From: Rhodobacter calidifons
Lineage (GTDB): Bacteria > Pseudomonadota > Alphaproteobacteria > Rhodobacterales > Rhodobacteraceae
Length of the DNA: 64,000 nt
Assembly: GCF_011174775.1 (NCBI RefSeq)
Contig: NZ_JAANHS010000013.1
Location: 16,565-80,564, forward strand
Direction of reading: 5' to 3'
Position 1 is the first letter of the stretch, and each line of letters begins with the position of its first letter. This document shows positions 25,351-34,032 of the stretch, piece after piece. The notes under the pieces are model-generated. The model worked only from the letters and a program-made list of their open reading frames with translations. It did not search any database and had not been told where the DNA came from. A program made the position numbers and the translations under genes.

Positions 25351-25393
25351 CCATTTCTCTCGTGCGGGGCAGCATGAGGGGTGTCGGGACCAG

Positions 25394-25723
25394 ATGACAG
25401 TGCGGTTCACGGGGGACGGGCCCACTCCGGAAGAAGTTCTGGGGAGCGCGGAACGGCTTTACGGCATGGCGGTGATGGAGCTGGAGCGCACCATCGACGC
25501 GATCCGTGCCGGGGAATTCAACGAGGTTAAGGCAGCACAGACGGCGATCCGCGAGCTTCGCGCGACAGCGCTTGCCGTGTTGCAGGAAAGGGGAAAAGTT
25601 GACCAACTTCGCAAGCAGATCGCCGGCCATGTCGGAGCCGGAGGAGCGCTCGACCTTGACGAGGCCCGAGCTGAAATCGGGCGCCGCCTGGCTTGCCTCC
25701 GCAGCGCCGGAGGAGGTGGATGA
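25394..25723 (+). CDS. GTA g1, small terminase-like protein
   Basis: A 109-residue helical protein in the g1 position of the RcGTA cluster. In the Rhodobacter capsulatus agent g1 works as the small terminase subunit in packaging host DNA. The sequence is mostly amphipathic helix, with a central coiled-coil-prone stretch and a C-terminal segment that overlaps the large terminase gene. The match to g1 rests mainly on position and size. Confidence 0.78.
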   Translation: MTVRFTGDGPTPEEVLGSAERLYGMAVMELERTIDAIRAGEFNEVKAAQTAIRELRATALAVLQERGKVDQLRKQIAGHVGAGGALDLDEARAEIGRRLACLRSAGGGG

Positions 25724-27011
25724 GTTTTTGGGTGGCCTGAGCCGGAATGCGCTTCTGGCGCTGCCCTGGGTGTTCGAGTTCTGGGCGTTGCCGCATCAGT
25801 TGCCGCCACGGGGGGCCTGGAAGACCTGGGTCATCATGGGCGGGCGCGGCGCGGGCAAGACGCGGGCGGGCGCGGAATGGGTGCGGGCGCAGGTCGAGGG
25901 TGCGGGGCCTGCAGACCCCGGGAAATGTCGGCGGGTTGCGCTGGTGGGCGAGACGATCGACCAGGTGCGCGACGTGATGGTGCTGGGGGAGAGCGGGATT
26001 GTCGCTTGCTCTCCGCCCGACCGGAAGCCGGAGTGGCTGGCATCGAAGAACCAGCTTCTGTGGCCGAACGGGGCGGTGGCGCAGGTGTTCTCGGCGCATG
26101 AGCCCGAGGCGATGCGGGGGCCGCAGTTCGATGCGGCCTGGGCGGACGAGCTGGGCAAGTTGAAGAAGGGGGCGGAGGCCTGGGATCAGTTGCAGTTCGC
26201 GCTGCGGCTGGGGCGGAACCCGCAGCAGGTGGTGACGACGACGCCGCGCAATGTGGCGGTGCTGAAGGCGATCCTGAAGAACCCCTCGACCGTCATCACC
26301 CATGCGCCGACCGAGGCGAACCGGGCCTATCTGGCAGAAAGTTTCCTGGCGGAAGTGCAGGCGCGCTATGGCGGGACGAAGTTCGGCCGGCAGGAGCTGG
26401 AGGGCGTGCTGATCGAGGAGGCGGACGGGGCGCTGTGGACGCACCAGATGCTGGAGGCGGCGCGGGTGGACGAGGTGCCGGCGTTCAACCGGGTTGTGGT
26501 GGCGGTGGACCCTCCGGTCACGTCGATGAAGTCGAGCGACGAGTGCGGGATCATCGTGGTCGGCGCCGATACGCGGGGCGAACCGAAGGACTGGCGGGCG
26601 GTGGTGCTGGAGGATGCCTCGGTCAAGGGGGCGACGCCGGAGGGCTGGGCGCGGGCGGCGCTGGCGGCGATGGAGCGGCACGGGGCGGACCGGCTGGTGG
26701 CCGAGGTGAACCAGGGCGGCGATCTGGTGGAGCAGATGGTGCGGATGATCGACCCGCTGGTGCCGTTCCGGGCGGTCCATGCGACGCGGGCGAAATGGCT
26801 GCGGGCCGAGCCGGTGGCCGCGCTTTATGAGCAGGGGCGCGTCAAGCATGTGCGGGGGCTGGGCGCGCTGGAAGAGCAGATGGGCATGATCACGGCGGTG
26901 GGCTGGCAGGGGGCGGGGTCTCCGGACCGGCTGGATGCGCTGGTCTGGGCGTTGACCGACCTGATGATCACCCCGTTGCAGGCCGGGCGTCCGAGCGTTC
27001 GGTCGCTTTAG
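25629..27011 (+). CDS. GTA g2, large terminase subunit
   Basis: A 460-residue terminase ATPase/nuclease that pumps DNA into the GTA head. Walker A GGRGAGKTRAG starts at residue 71, the Walker B-like FDAAWADELG is near 165, and the C-terminal nuclease acidic residues lie in VVVAVDPPV and LDALVWALTDL. The start overlaps g1. ATG 25629 is used, but a TTG at about 25599 with AAGGGG before it is an alternative. The protein packages host DNA in headful manner in known GTAs. Confidence 0.93.
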   Translation: MSEPEERSTLTRPELKSGAAWLASAAPEEVDEFLGGLSRNALLALPWVFEFWALPHQLPPRGAWKTWVIMGGRGAGKTRAGAEWVRAQVEGAGPADPGKCRRVALVGETIDQVRDVMVLGESGIVACSPPDRKPEWLASKNQLLWPNGAVAQVFSAHEPEAMRGPQFDAAWADELGKLKKGAEAWDQLQFALRLGRNPQQVVTTTPRNVAVLKAILKNPSTVITHAPTEANRAYLAESFLAEVQARYGGTKFGRQELEGVLIEEADGALWTHQMLEAARVDEVPAFNRVVVAVDPPVTSMKSSDECGIIVVGADTRGEPKDWRAVVLEDASVKGATPEGWARAALAAMERHGADRLVAEVNQGGDLVEQMVRMIDPLVPFRAVHATRAKWLRAEPVAALYEQGRVKHVRGLGALEEQMGMITAVGWQGAGSPDRLDALVWALTDLMITPLQAGRPSVRSL

Positions 27012-27100
27012 CGGATCCAGAGGAATTGCGGGTCATATGGCCGGGCGCATCAGGCGGCCCGGACGGTCGGGCACGGCCCGGGGCATGAAGGAGTGCGAGG

Positions 27101-28276
27101 ATGGTCTTCGATTTTCTGCGGAAGGCGCCGGTGGCGGTTCCGGAACGCAAGGCTTCGGCCGTGGGTCGGGTGATCGCCTGGGGAAGCGCGGGCCGCGTGG
27201 CCTGGAGCCCTCGGGACACGGTCAGCCTGACGCGGACGGGGTTTCAGGGCAATCCGGTGGGGTTCCGCGTCGTGCGGCTGATCGCCGAGGCGGCGGCGGC
27301 GCTGCCTCTGGTGTGCCAGACACATGAGCAAAGGTTCGAAAGCCATCCGGTGCTGGACCTGATCTCGCGTCCCAATGGCGCGCAGGGGCGGGCGGAGTTT
27401 CTGGAGGCGGTCTATGGCTATCTGCTGTTGTCCGGGAACGCCTATGTCGAGGCGGTGCCGGGCGTCGGCGCGATGCCGGGCGAGCTGCATGTGCTGCGGT
27501 CGGACCGGATGAACCTGGTCCCCGGCGCGGATGGCTGGCCGGTGGCCTATGACTACACCGTCAGCGGGCGGACGCATCGCTATGACGTGACGGGCGAGAT
27601 GAGCCCGATCTGTCACCTCAAGACCTTCCATCCGCAGGACGACCATTACGGCTTTTCGCCGATGCAGGCGGCGGCGGTGGCGGTGGATGTGCACAACAGC
27701 GCTTCCAGCTGGTCGAAGGCGTTGCTGGACAACGCCGCGCGGCCTTCGGGGGCGATCGTCTACAAGGGGGCGGACGGGGCGGCGAGCCTGTCGTCCGACC
27801 AGTACGAGCGGCTGGTGGCCGAGATGGAGGCGCATCATCAGGGCGCGCGCAACGCTGGCCGTCCGATGCTGCTGGAGGGGGGCCTCGACTGGAAGCCGAT
27901 GGGGTTCAGCCCATCCGACATGGAGTTCCAGAAGACCAAGGAAGCCGCCGCGCGGGAGATCGCGATTGCCTTCGGCGTGCCGCCGATGCTGCTGGGCATC
28001 CCGGGCGACGCGACCTATGCCAATTATCAGGAGGCCAACCGCGCCTTCTTCCGGCTGACCGTGTTGCCGCTGGCGACCAAGGTCCTGGCGGACCTGGCGC
28101 ATTGGCTGTCACGGTTCGCCGGCGAGGAGGTGGACCTGAAACCCGATCTGGATCAGGTCCCCGCGCTGGCCTCGGAGCGCGACCAGCAATGGGCGCGGGT
28201 GGCGGCGGCCGATTTTCTGACGGTGGCGGAAAAGCGGATGCTGCTGGGTCTGCCGAAGCTGACGGAGGCGGAATGA
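27101..28276 (+). CDS. GTA g3, portal protein
   Basis: A 391-residue HK97-type portal protein (phage_portal family) that forms the dodecameric ring through which DNA enters the head. Family sequences VGFRVVRLIAEAAAALPL, YLLLSGNAYVE and AFGVPPMLLGIPGDATYANYQEA are present. It follows g2 by 89 bp and overlaps the small g3.5 gene (ATGA). Full length. Confidence 0.93.
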   Translation: MVFDFLRKAPVAVPERKASAVGRVIAWGSAGRVAWSPRDTVSLTRTGFQGNPVGFRVVRLIAEAAAALPLVCQTHEQRFESHPVLDLISRPNGAQGRAEFLEAVYGYLLLSGNAYVEAVPGVGAMPGELHVLRSDRMNLVPGADGWPVAYDYTVSGRTHRYDVTGEMSPICHLKTFHPQDDHYGFSPMQAAAVAVDVHNSASSWSKALLDNAARPSGAIVYKGADGAASLSSDQYERLVAEMEAHHQGARNAGRPMLLEGGLDWKPMGFSPSDMEFQKTKEAAAREIAIAFGVPPMLLGIPGDATYANYQEANRAFFRLTVLPLATKVLADLAHWLSRFAGEEVDLKPDLDQVPALASERDQQWARVAAADFLTVAEKRMLLGLPKLTEAE

Positions 28277-28518
28277 CCGCGCGACGGAGCGAGGGCGGAT
28301 CGCGCTTTGTCTACGACAGTTTCGATGCGGCCGCGGCGCGGATCGAGGCGAACGAGCGCGTGGCGAACGAACGCTGGGCGGCGCTGGAGTATCGGCTGGG
28401 GCTGATCGAGGCCACGCTGGAGCGGCTGGAGAAACGGATCTGGGTCGGCGTCTACGGTGTGGCGGCGTTCATGTTGGCGCAGATGGCCGAGACGGTCATC
28501 AGGGCAGGGATGAGGTGA
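28273..28518 (+). CDS. GTA g3.5-like small protein
   Basis: An 81-residue protein with a helical, Glu/Arg-rich middle (likely coiled coil, residues 20-55) and a C-terminal hydrophobic segment of about 18 residues that could cross a membrane. It sits between portal and protease, the place of g3.5 in Rhodobacter capsulatus. Its start overlaps the portal stop. Role in head assembly is inferred from position only. Confidence 0.72.
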   Translation: MTARRSEGGSRFVYDSFDAAAARIEANERVANERWAALEYRLGLIEATLERLEKRIWVGVYGVAAFMLAQMAETVIRAGMR

Positions 28519-28522
28519 GGCG

Positions 28523-29074
28523 ATGAGCGAATACGGAGCGCCGGAGCGGAAGTTCCAGCAGAGTGACGCGGGCCTGGTGGTGACGGAGGGCCATTTGGTG
28601 GAGGGCTATGCGTCCCTTTTCGGTAAGACCGACCAGGGTGGCGACATCGTGCAGAAGGGCGCCTATGCCGCGAGCCTGAAGCGGCTGGCGGCGCGGGGCG
28701 GGCGGGTCAAGATGCTGTGGCAGCACGATCCGGGCCAGCCCATCGGCGTCTGGGACGAAGTGCGCGAGGATGCCACCGGCCTCTGGGTCAAGGGGCGCAT
28801 CCTGACCGAGGTGGAGCGGGGCCGCGAGGTGGCGGCCCTGGTTCAGGCCGGGGCGATCGACGGGCTCTCCATCGGCTATCGCACGGTCAAGGCGGAACGC
28901 GACCGCAAGGGCAGGCGCCTGTTGTCGGAGTTGGAGCTTTGGGAAGTGTCGCTGGTGACCTTCCCGATGCTTCCCGAGGCGCGGGTCGCGGCCAAGGCAG
29001 ATGACCTGGACGACGGTTGGCGCCATATCGCGACGGTCTTCGAAGCCGCGCGCCGCAGTCTGGCCGGGCAATAG
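28523..29074 (+). CDS. GTA g4, prohead protease
   Basis: A 183-residue HK97-family (U35) prohead protease that cuts the capsid scaffold domain during head maturation. The catalytic His is in MLWQHDPGQPIG near 66 and the Ser in IDGLSIGYRT near 116. It lies directly upstream of the capsid gene. Confidence 0.92.
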   Translation: MSEYGAPERKFQQSDAGLVVTEGHLVEGYASLFGKTDQGGDIVQKGAYAASLKRLAARGGRVKMLWQHDPGQPIGVWDEVREDATGLWVKGRILTEVERGREVAALVQAGAIDGLSIGYRTVKAERDRKGRRLLSELELWEVSLVTFPMLPEARVAAKADDLDDGWRHIATVFEAARRSLAGQ

Positions 29075-29111
29075 CGCGGGCCGTCCCAACTGACAGAAGA
29101 AGGATGAAGAG

Positions 29112-30308
29112 ATGACCGAGACGAAGGCTCGGGCCGGGGAAGGCTTGCCCCAGGCCCAGACGGCAGCCGCCGAGGCGAAGGCGGCCATGACCGGGTTCCT
29201 GACAGAGTTCAACCGCTTTCAGGACGAAGTGAAATCCAAGCTGAAACATCAGGAAGAGCGACTGACCATGCTGAACGCAAAGACGATGTCCTATGGCCGC
29301 CCGGCGCTTTCGGCCCGCGCGGAAACCGAGGCCCCGCATCAGAAGGCGTTCAACGCCTATCTGCGCACGGGCGACGATGACGGCCTGCGCGGCCTGGCGC
29401 TGGAAGGCAAGGCGATGAGCACCACGATTGCCGCCGACGGTGGCTATCTGGTCGATCCGCAGACCGCCGACCGCATCCGGTCGATGCTGTTCGCGACTTC
29501 GAGCCTGCGCTCGGTGGCCAATGTCGTGCAGGTGGAGGCCAGCTCGTTCGACGTGATCGTCGACCGGTCGGAAGTGGGCTCGGGCTGGGCCACCGAAACG
29601 GCGGCCACCACCGAGACCGCGACGCCGATCATCGAGCGCATCTCGATCAAGCTGCACGAACTGGCGGCGATGCCGAAAGCGAGCCAGCGGCTGCTGGACG
29701 ACAGCGCCTTCGACGTCGAAGGCTGGCTGGCCGAGAAGATCGCGACCCGCTTCATCCGGGCGGAGGCCGCGGCCTTCATCAGCGGCGACGGAGTGGACAA
29801 GCCGCGCGGCATCCTGGACCCGACCAAGGTGGCCAATGCGTCCTGGACCTGGGGCAACATCGGCTATGTGCCCACGGGTGCCGCATCGGACTTTGCCACC
29901 ACCAATCCGGCCGACTGCATCGTCAACCTAGTCTATGCGCTGGGCGCGGATTATCGCGCGAACGGAACCTTCGTGATGAATTCGAAGACCGTGGGTGCAG
30001 TGCGCAAGATGAAGGACGGCGACGGCCGGTTCCTGTGGTCGGATGGCCTGGCGGCGGGCGAGCCCTCGCGGCTGATGGGCTATCCGGTGCTGGTCTGCGA
30101 GGACATGCCCGACGTGGGCGCGAACGCCTTCCCCATCGCCTTCGGCGATTTCCGCGCCGCCTATACCGTGGCAGAGCGGCCTGACCTGCGGATCCTGCGC
30201 GACCCGTTCTCGGCCAAGCCGAATGTCCTGTTCTATGCCAACAAGCGCGTGGGCGGCGACATCACCGATTATGCGGCGATCAAGCTGCTGCGCGTCGCGG
30301 TGTCCTGA
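29112..30308 (+). CDS. GTA g5, major capsid protein
   Basis: A 398-residue HK97-fold capsid protein. Residues 1 to about 100 form a helical scaffold (delta) domain that the g4 protease should remove near LEGKAMSTT. The core then runs through GGYLVDPQTADRI and the later NPADCIVNLVYAL and FYANKRVGGDI segments. Strong ribosome site AGAAGGA. It forms the small GTA head in known relatives. Confidence 0.95.
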   Translation: MTETKARAGEGLPQAQTAAAEAKAAMTGFLTEFNRFQDEVKSKLKHQEERLTMLNAKTMSYGRPALSARAETEAPHQKAFNAYLRTGDDDGLRGLALEGKAMSTTIAADGGYLVDPQTADRIRSMLFATSSLRSVANVVQVEASSFDVIVDRSEVGSGWATETAATTETATPIIERISIKLHELAAMPKASQRLLDDSAFDVEGWLAEKIATRFIRAEAAAFISGDGVDKPRGILDPTKVANASWTWGNIGYVPTGAASDFATTNPADCIVNLVYALGADYRANGTFVMNSKTVGAVRKMKDGDGRFLWSDGLAAGEPSRLMGYPVLVCEDMPDVGANAFPIAFGDFRAAYTVAERPDLRILRDPFSAKPNVLFYANKRVGGDITDYAAIKLLRVAVS

Positions 30309-30389
30309 TGACATCGGCCCGGTCCCCGTCCTGGGGCCGGGCCGCACCTGCCCAAATGCAATGTCCCGGCCGCTGGCGGAGATAAGAAC

Positions 30390-30986
30390 ATGATGTTGAC
30401 CGAAGAGACCCCGGTGCCCTCGGGCGCACTGCCGGTGGAAGAGTTGAAGGACCATCTGCGGATGGGATCGGGCTTTGCCGATGACGGGATGCAGGACGGG
30501 CTGATCGAGACCTACCTTCGCGCGGCCCTGGCGGCGATCGAAGGTCGGATCGGGAAGATGCTGTTCCAGCGCCGGTTCCTGTGGGTGCTGGAGTGCTGGC
30601 GAGACGAGGAACAGGCGCTGCCGGTCGCGCCTGTCAGCGCGATCGTCAGCGTCACGCTGGTCGATGCGGCAGGCGGTGAGGTCCTGGTGCCTGCCACGGC
30701 ATACCGGCTTGTCCCGGACCTGCACCGGCCTCGTCTGGCGGGGAAGGGCACAAGCCTGCCGACGATCCCGAGCGAGGGGTTGGCGAAAATCGTTTTCGAC
30801 GCCGGATTCGGCGCGGCCTGGACGGATATCCCGGTCGACCTGCGGCAGGCGGTGCTGCTTCTGGCCGGAGAATTCTACGAGCATCGTCATGACGATGGCG
30901 CGCAGGCCGCAGGGCTGCCCTTCGGCGTCGTGACGCTGATCGAGCGCTGGCGGACGGTGCGCATCCTCGGCGGGGGCAGGAAATGA
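30390..30986 (+). CDS. GTA g6, head-tail connector/adaptor
   Basis: A 198-residue protein of the gp6-like head-tail connector (DUF3168-neighbour) type. It begins with EELKDHLRMGSGFADDGMQD, a pattern of helical connector rings, and carries a conserved C-terminal helix. It sits after the capsid gene with an 81-bp gap and overlaps g7. Assignment follows cluster order. Confidence 0.85.
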   Translation: MMLTEETPVPSGALPVEELKDHLRMGSGFADDGMQDGLIETYLRAALAAIEGRIGKMLFQRRFLWVLECWRDEEQALPVAPVSAIVSVTLVDAAGGEVLVPATAYRLVPDLHRPRLAGKGTSLPTIPSEGLAKIVFDAGFGAAWTDIPVDLRQAVLLLAGEFYEHRHDDGAQAAGLPFGVVTLIERWRTVRILGGGRK

Positions 30987-31321
30987 ACGCGCCGCACCTG
31001 AATCGCGCCCTGGTGCTGGAAGGGGTGGTGCGCAGCCCGGACGGCGCCGGGGGCTTCACGACGACCTGGACGGCGCTGGGCAGGCTGTGGGCCGAAGTGC
31101 TGCCGGGATCGGGCAGCGACACGCAGGGCGAGGAGCGGATGCTGTCGGCGGTGCCCTACCGGATCACCGTGCGCGCCGCGCCCGTCGGGTCGGACTCGCG
31201 GCCCCGGGCCGGACAGCGGTTCCGCGAGGGGACACGGTTGTTCCTGATCCAGGCCGTGACCGAGCGCGACCCGTTCGGTCGTTATCTGACCTGTTTCTCG
31301 CGCGAGGAGGTGCCGAAATGA
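30983..31321 (+). CDS. GTA g7, head-closure protein
   Basis: A 112-residue protein of the phage head-tail joining (SPP1 gp16-like) family, with WTALGRLWAEVLPGSG and FLIQAVTERDPFGRYLTCF as typical sequence. It closes the head and receives the tail. It overlaps g6 and g8 by 4 bp each. Confidence 0.85.
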   Translation: MNAPHLNRALVLEGVVRSPDGAGGFTTTWTALGRLWAEVLPGSGSDTQGEERMLSAVPYRITVRAAPVGSDSRPRAGQRFREGTRLFLIQAVTERDPFGRYLTCFSREEVPK

Positions 31322-31713
31322 GCTATGGTGCAGCCCCCGCCCTGCAAACGGCGGTCTATCAGCTGTTGTCGGCGGCGCCGGCCCTGGCCGGGGTGGCCAT
31401 CTTTGACGCCGTGCCTCCGAACGTCACGGGAACCTTTGTGCTGATCGGCCCCGAGGAGACGCGCGACCAGTCCGACAAGTCGGGCGCCGGAGCGGAACAT
31501 CAGCTGGTCATCAGCGTGATTACGGATGCGACGGGATTCCTGTCGATCAAGACCATCGCTGCCGACATCTCGGACGCGTTGATCGGGGCGCCGCTGACCC
31601 TGAGCCGTGGGCAGCTGGTCAGTCTGTTCTTCCTGCGCGCAAGCGCCCGCCGGATCGAGGAGGGCGAGACGCGGCGGATCGATCTGACCTTCCGGGCGCG
31701 GGTCGCATTGTAA
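31318..31713 (+). CDS. GTA g8, tail terminator
   Basis: A 131-residue DUF3168 protein, the tail-terminator ring that caps the tail tube. It shows VYQLLSAAPALAGV and IFDAVPPNVTGTFVLIG near the N-terminus, typical of the family. The start overlaps g7. A dispersed repeat follows the stop codon. Confidence 0.87.
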   Translation: MSYGAAPALQTAVYQLLSAAPALAGVAIFDAVPPNVTGTFVLIGPEETRDQSDKSGAGAEHQLVISVITDATGFLSIKTIAADISDALIGAPLTLSRGQLVSLFFLRASARRIEEGETRRIDLTFRARVAL

Positions 31714-31771
31714 CCCGCCAGCCCCCACCCCCAGACCCTCCCCTCCCGGGGGAGGGGAGGCGCGAGGCGCC
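31714..31771. repeat. dispersed GC-hairpin element inside the GTA cluster
   Basis: A 24-bp inverted repeat (31737-31760, arms CCTCCCCTCCC, GG centre) and a second small hairpin GGCGC-GAG-GCGCC (31759-31771) sit between g8 and g9. Together with the flanking CAGCCCCCACCCCCAGA they match, in reverse orientation, the sequence at 62742-62795. It seems to be a dispersed intergenic element that entered the GTA operon. Confidence 0.65.
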
Positions 31772-31799
31772 ACGCAACATTGCAGGACGGAGAGCGAAC

Positions 31800-32213
31800 A
31801 TGGCTGTGCAAAGCGGCAAGGATCTGCTGATCAAGATCGACCAGACGGGGGACGGCCAGTTCGTCACCATCGCCGGGCTTCGGGCGACGCGGATCAGCTT
31901 CAACGCGGAATCGGTGGATGTCACCAGCCTGGAAAGCCAGGGCGGCTGGCGGGAGCTGCTGGCCGGCGCCGGCGTGAAGTCGGCGGCCATCTCGGGCTCG
32001 GGCGTGTTCCGGGACGAGGCCACGGACGAGCGGGCGCGTCAGGTGTTCTTCAACGGCGAGATCCCGGATTTCCAGGTGGTGATCCCGGATTTCGGCGTGA
32101 TCGAGGGGCCGTTCCAGATCACCTCGATCGAATATTCGGGCAGCCACAACGACGAGGCCAGCTACGAGATGGCGATGGCCTCGGCGGGCGCCCTTACCTT
32201 CACGGCGCTTTGA
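31800..32213 (+). CDS. GTA g9, major tail (tube) protein
   Basis: A 137-residue phage major tail protein (TP901-1-like). The N-terminus MAVQSGKDLLIKIDQTGDG and ESVDVTSLESQGGWRELL are typical. It stacks as hexamers into the tail tube. It follows the repeat element and is 1 bp from g10. Confidence 0.9.
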   Translation: MAVQSGKDLLIKIDQTGDGQFVTIAGLRATRISFNAESVDVTSLESQGGWRELLAGAGVKSAAISGSGVFRDEATDERARQVFFNGEIPDFQVVIPDFGVIEGPFQITSIEYSGSHNDEASYEMAMASAGALTFTAL

Positions 32214-32214
32214 G

Positions 32215-32535
32215 ATGGCAAATCCCTGGGCGGGCGAAGTGGCGATCGTCCTCGACGGTCAGCGCCATGTGGCAAAGCTGACGCTGGGGGCGCTGGCCGA
32301 GCTGGAAGAGGCGATGGAGACGGGATCCCTGCTCGACCTTGTGCAAAGGTTCGAGGAGCGGCGGTTTTCAACCCGCGATGTGCTGGCGCTGATCGTGGCC
32401 GGTCTGCGCGGCGGCGGCTGGCAGGGGACGGCGGCGGATCTTCTGCGCGTGGAGATCGGCGGCGGGCCGGTCGAGGCGGCGCGCGCCGCGGCCGAACTTC
32501 TGGCGCGGGCCTTTGCGCTGCCGGGCGAGACATGA
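32215..32535 (+). CDS. GTA g10, tail assembly chaperone-like protein
   Basis: A 106-residue protein of the GTA-gp10 (PF11836) family, with AKLTLGALAELEEAMETGSLLDL as the N-terminal helix. It is thought to act with g10.1 as a tail-assembly chaperone. It overlaps g10.1 by 4 bp. Confidence 0.88.
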   Translation: MANPWAGEVAIVLDGQRHVAKLTLGALAELEEAMETGSLLDLVQRFEERRFSTRDVLALIVAGLRGGGWQGTAADLLRVEIGGGPVEAARAAAELLARAFALPGET

Positions 32536-32783
32536 GCCGGTCTGGTTCCGGTATCGACTGGCGGGGACTCATGCAGGCGGGCCTGCATGGGCGGGGGCTG
32601 GAGCCGTCGGTGTTCTGGCGGCTTACCCCGGTGGAACTGAAGATCATGCTGGGGCGGGAGGGTCTGGTCCCGCCCCTGACACGCGCGCGGCTGGCAGAAC
32701 TGGCGGCAGCGTTCCCCGATGTGCGGAAGGATCAGGGCGATGGCGGAAATCGGAACGATGAAGGAGCAGCTTCAGGCGCTTGA
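32532..32783 (+). CDS. GTA g10.1, small tail assembly protein
   Basis: An 83-residue protein (rcc01693/DUF2376-like) with GLEPSVFWRLTPVELKIML as the recognisable segment. It lies between g10 and the tape measure gene, the usual place of frameshift-type tail chaperones. Here it is a separate frame that overlaps both neighbours. Confidence 0.82.
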   Translation: MSRSGSGIDWRGLMQAGLHGRGLEPSVFWRLTPVELKIMLGREGLVPPLTRARLAELAAAFPDVRKDQGDGGNRNDEGAASGA

Positions 32784-33390
32784 GGCGCAGCTGGGCTCTT
32801 CGGTGTCGATGGTGGCGGCATTCGACGGCGAGCTTGCCCGGATGCGGGAGACGATGATCTTTACCGGGCGGGAAGTGAACACGCTGTCAAGCGGCATCAG
32901 CGGCGGGCTGCGGAAGGCGTTCGACGGGCTTGTGTTCGATGGCATGAAGCTGAACGACGCCTTGAAGACCGTGGCGAACACCATCGTGGACACGGTCTAT
33001 TCCATCGCGATGAAGCCGGTGACCAACGCGTTGGGCGGGTTTCTCGCGCAGGGCGTCGCCGGCCTGATGGGGGGCGGCATGCCCTTCGCCAAGGGGGGCA
33101 CGTTCAGCCAGGGCAAGGTGATGCCTTTTGCCAAGGGCGGCATCGTCGGTGCCCCCACGACATTCCCGATGCGAAGGGGAACCGGATTGATGGGCGAGGC
33201 GGGACCCGAGGCCATCATGCCTCTGGCGCGGGGGCCGGACGGCAGGCTGGGCGTGCAGGCGGCGGGCGGGCGGGCGGTGAGCGTCGTCATGAACATCACG
33301 ACGCCCGACGTTCAGGGCTTTCAGCGCAGCCAGGCCCAGGTGGCCGCCCAGGTCAGCCGCGCCCTGGCGCGCGGACAACGTAACCGGTGA
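32740..33390 (+). CDS. GTA g11, tape measure protein
   Basis: A 216-residue tail tape measure protein, very short for the family, in keeping with the short GTA tail. The N-terminus is helical; the middle has AKGGTFSQGKVMPFAKGGIVG and the C-terminus GPEAIMPLARGPDGRLGV, as in phage tape-measure ends. The start at 32740 overlaps g10.1. A longer frame from 32719 is possible but has no ribosome site. Confidence 0.88.
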   Translation: MAEIGTMKEQLQALEAQLGSSVSMVAAFDGELARMRETMIFTGREVNTLSSGISGGLRKAFDGLVFDGMKLNDALKTVANTIVDTVYSIAMKPVTNALGGFLAQGVAGLMGGGMPFAKGGTFSQGKVMPFAKGGIVGAPTTFPMRRGTGLMGEAGPEAIMPLARGPDGRLGVQAAGGRAVSVVMNITTPDVQGFQRSQAQVAAQVSRALARGQRNR

Positions 33391-33399
33391 GGAAGAGAC

Positions 33400-34032
33400 A
33401 TGGCCTTTCACGAGATACGTTTCCCGGCGAACCTGAGCTTCGGCTCGGTCGGAGGGCCGGAACGCCGCACCGAGATCGTCACGCTGGCCAATGGCTTTGA
33501 AGAGCGGAACACGCCCTGGCAACATTCGCGCCGGCGCTATGACGCCGGGGTCGGTCTGAGGTCGCTGAATGATGTCGAGACCCTGATTTCGTTCTTCGAG
33601 GCGCGCGCCGGGCAGTTGCACGGGTTTCGCTGGAAGGATTGGTCCGACTACAAGTCCTGCGCTCCGCTTTCCACGCCGGCGCCGGACGACCAGCTTGTCG
33701 GCATCGGCGATGGTGTGACCAGGGTATTCCAGCTGAGAAAGACCTATGTGTCGGGCTTGCAGAACTATGTCCGGCCCATCCTGAAACCTGTCGCTGGAAC
33801 GGTACTGGTCGCGATCGAGGGTGACCAGAAGATCGAGGGGCTGGAGTTTTCCGTCGATCCGGCGACAGGAGAGATCACGTTCACTCTGCCACCCGACCTT
33901 GGCACACGGATCACGGCCGGCTTCGAGTTCGATGTGCCGGTGCGCTTTGATACCGATGCGATCCAGACGTCGGTCGCCTCGTTCCAGGCGGGCGATGTGC
34001 CTACGGTTCCAGTGGTGGAGATCCGGATATGA
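33400..34032 (+). CDS. GTA g12, distal tail protein (DUF2460)
   Basis: A 210-residue DUF2460 protein, which forms the distal tail ring joining tube to baseplate. Typical sequence is FHEIRFPANLSFGSVGGPER and FFEARAGQLHGFRWKDWSDY. It overlaps g13 by 4 bp. Confidence 0.9.
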   Translation: MAFHEIRFPANLSFGSVGGPERRTEIVTLANGFEERNTPWQHSRRRYDAGVGLRSLNDVETLISFFEARAGQLHGFRWKDWSDYKSCAPLSTPAPDDQLVGIGDGVTRVFQLRKTYVSGLQNYVRPILKPVAGTVLVAIEGDQKIEGLEFSVDPATGEITFTLPPDLGTRITAGFEFDVPVRFDTDAIQTSVASFQAGDVPTVPVVEIRI

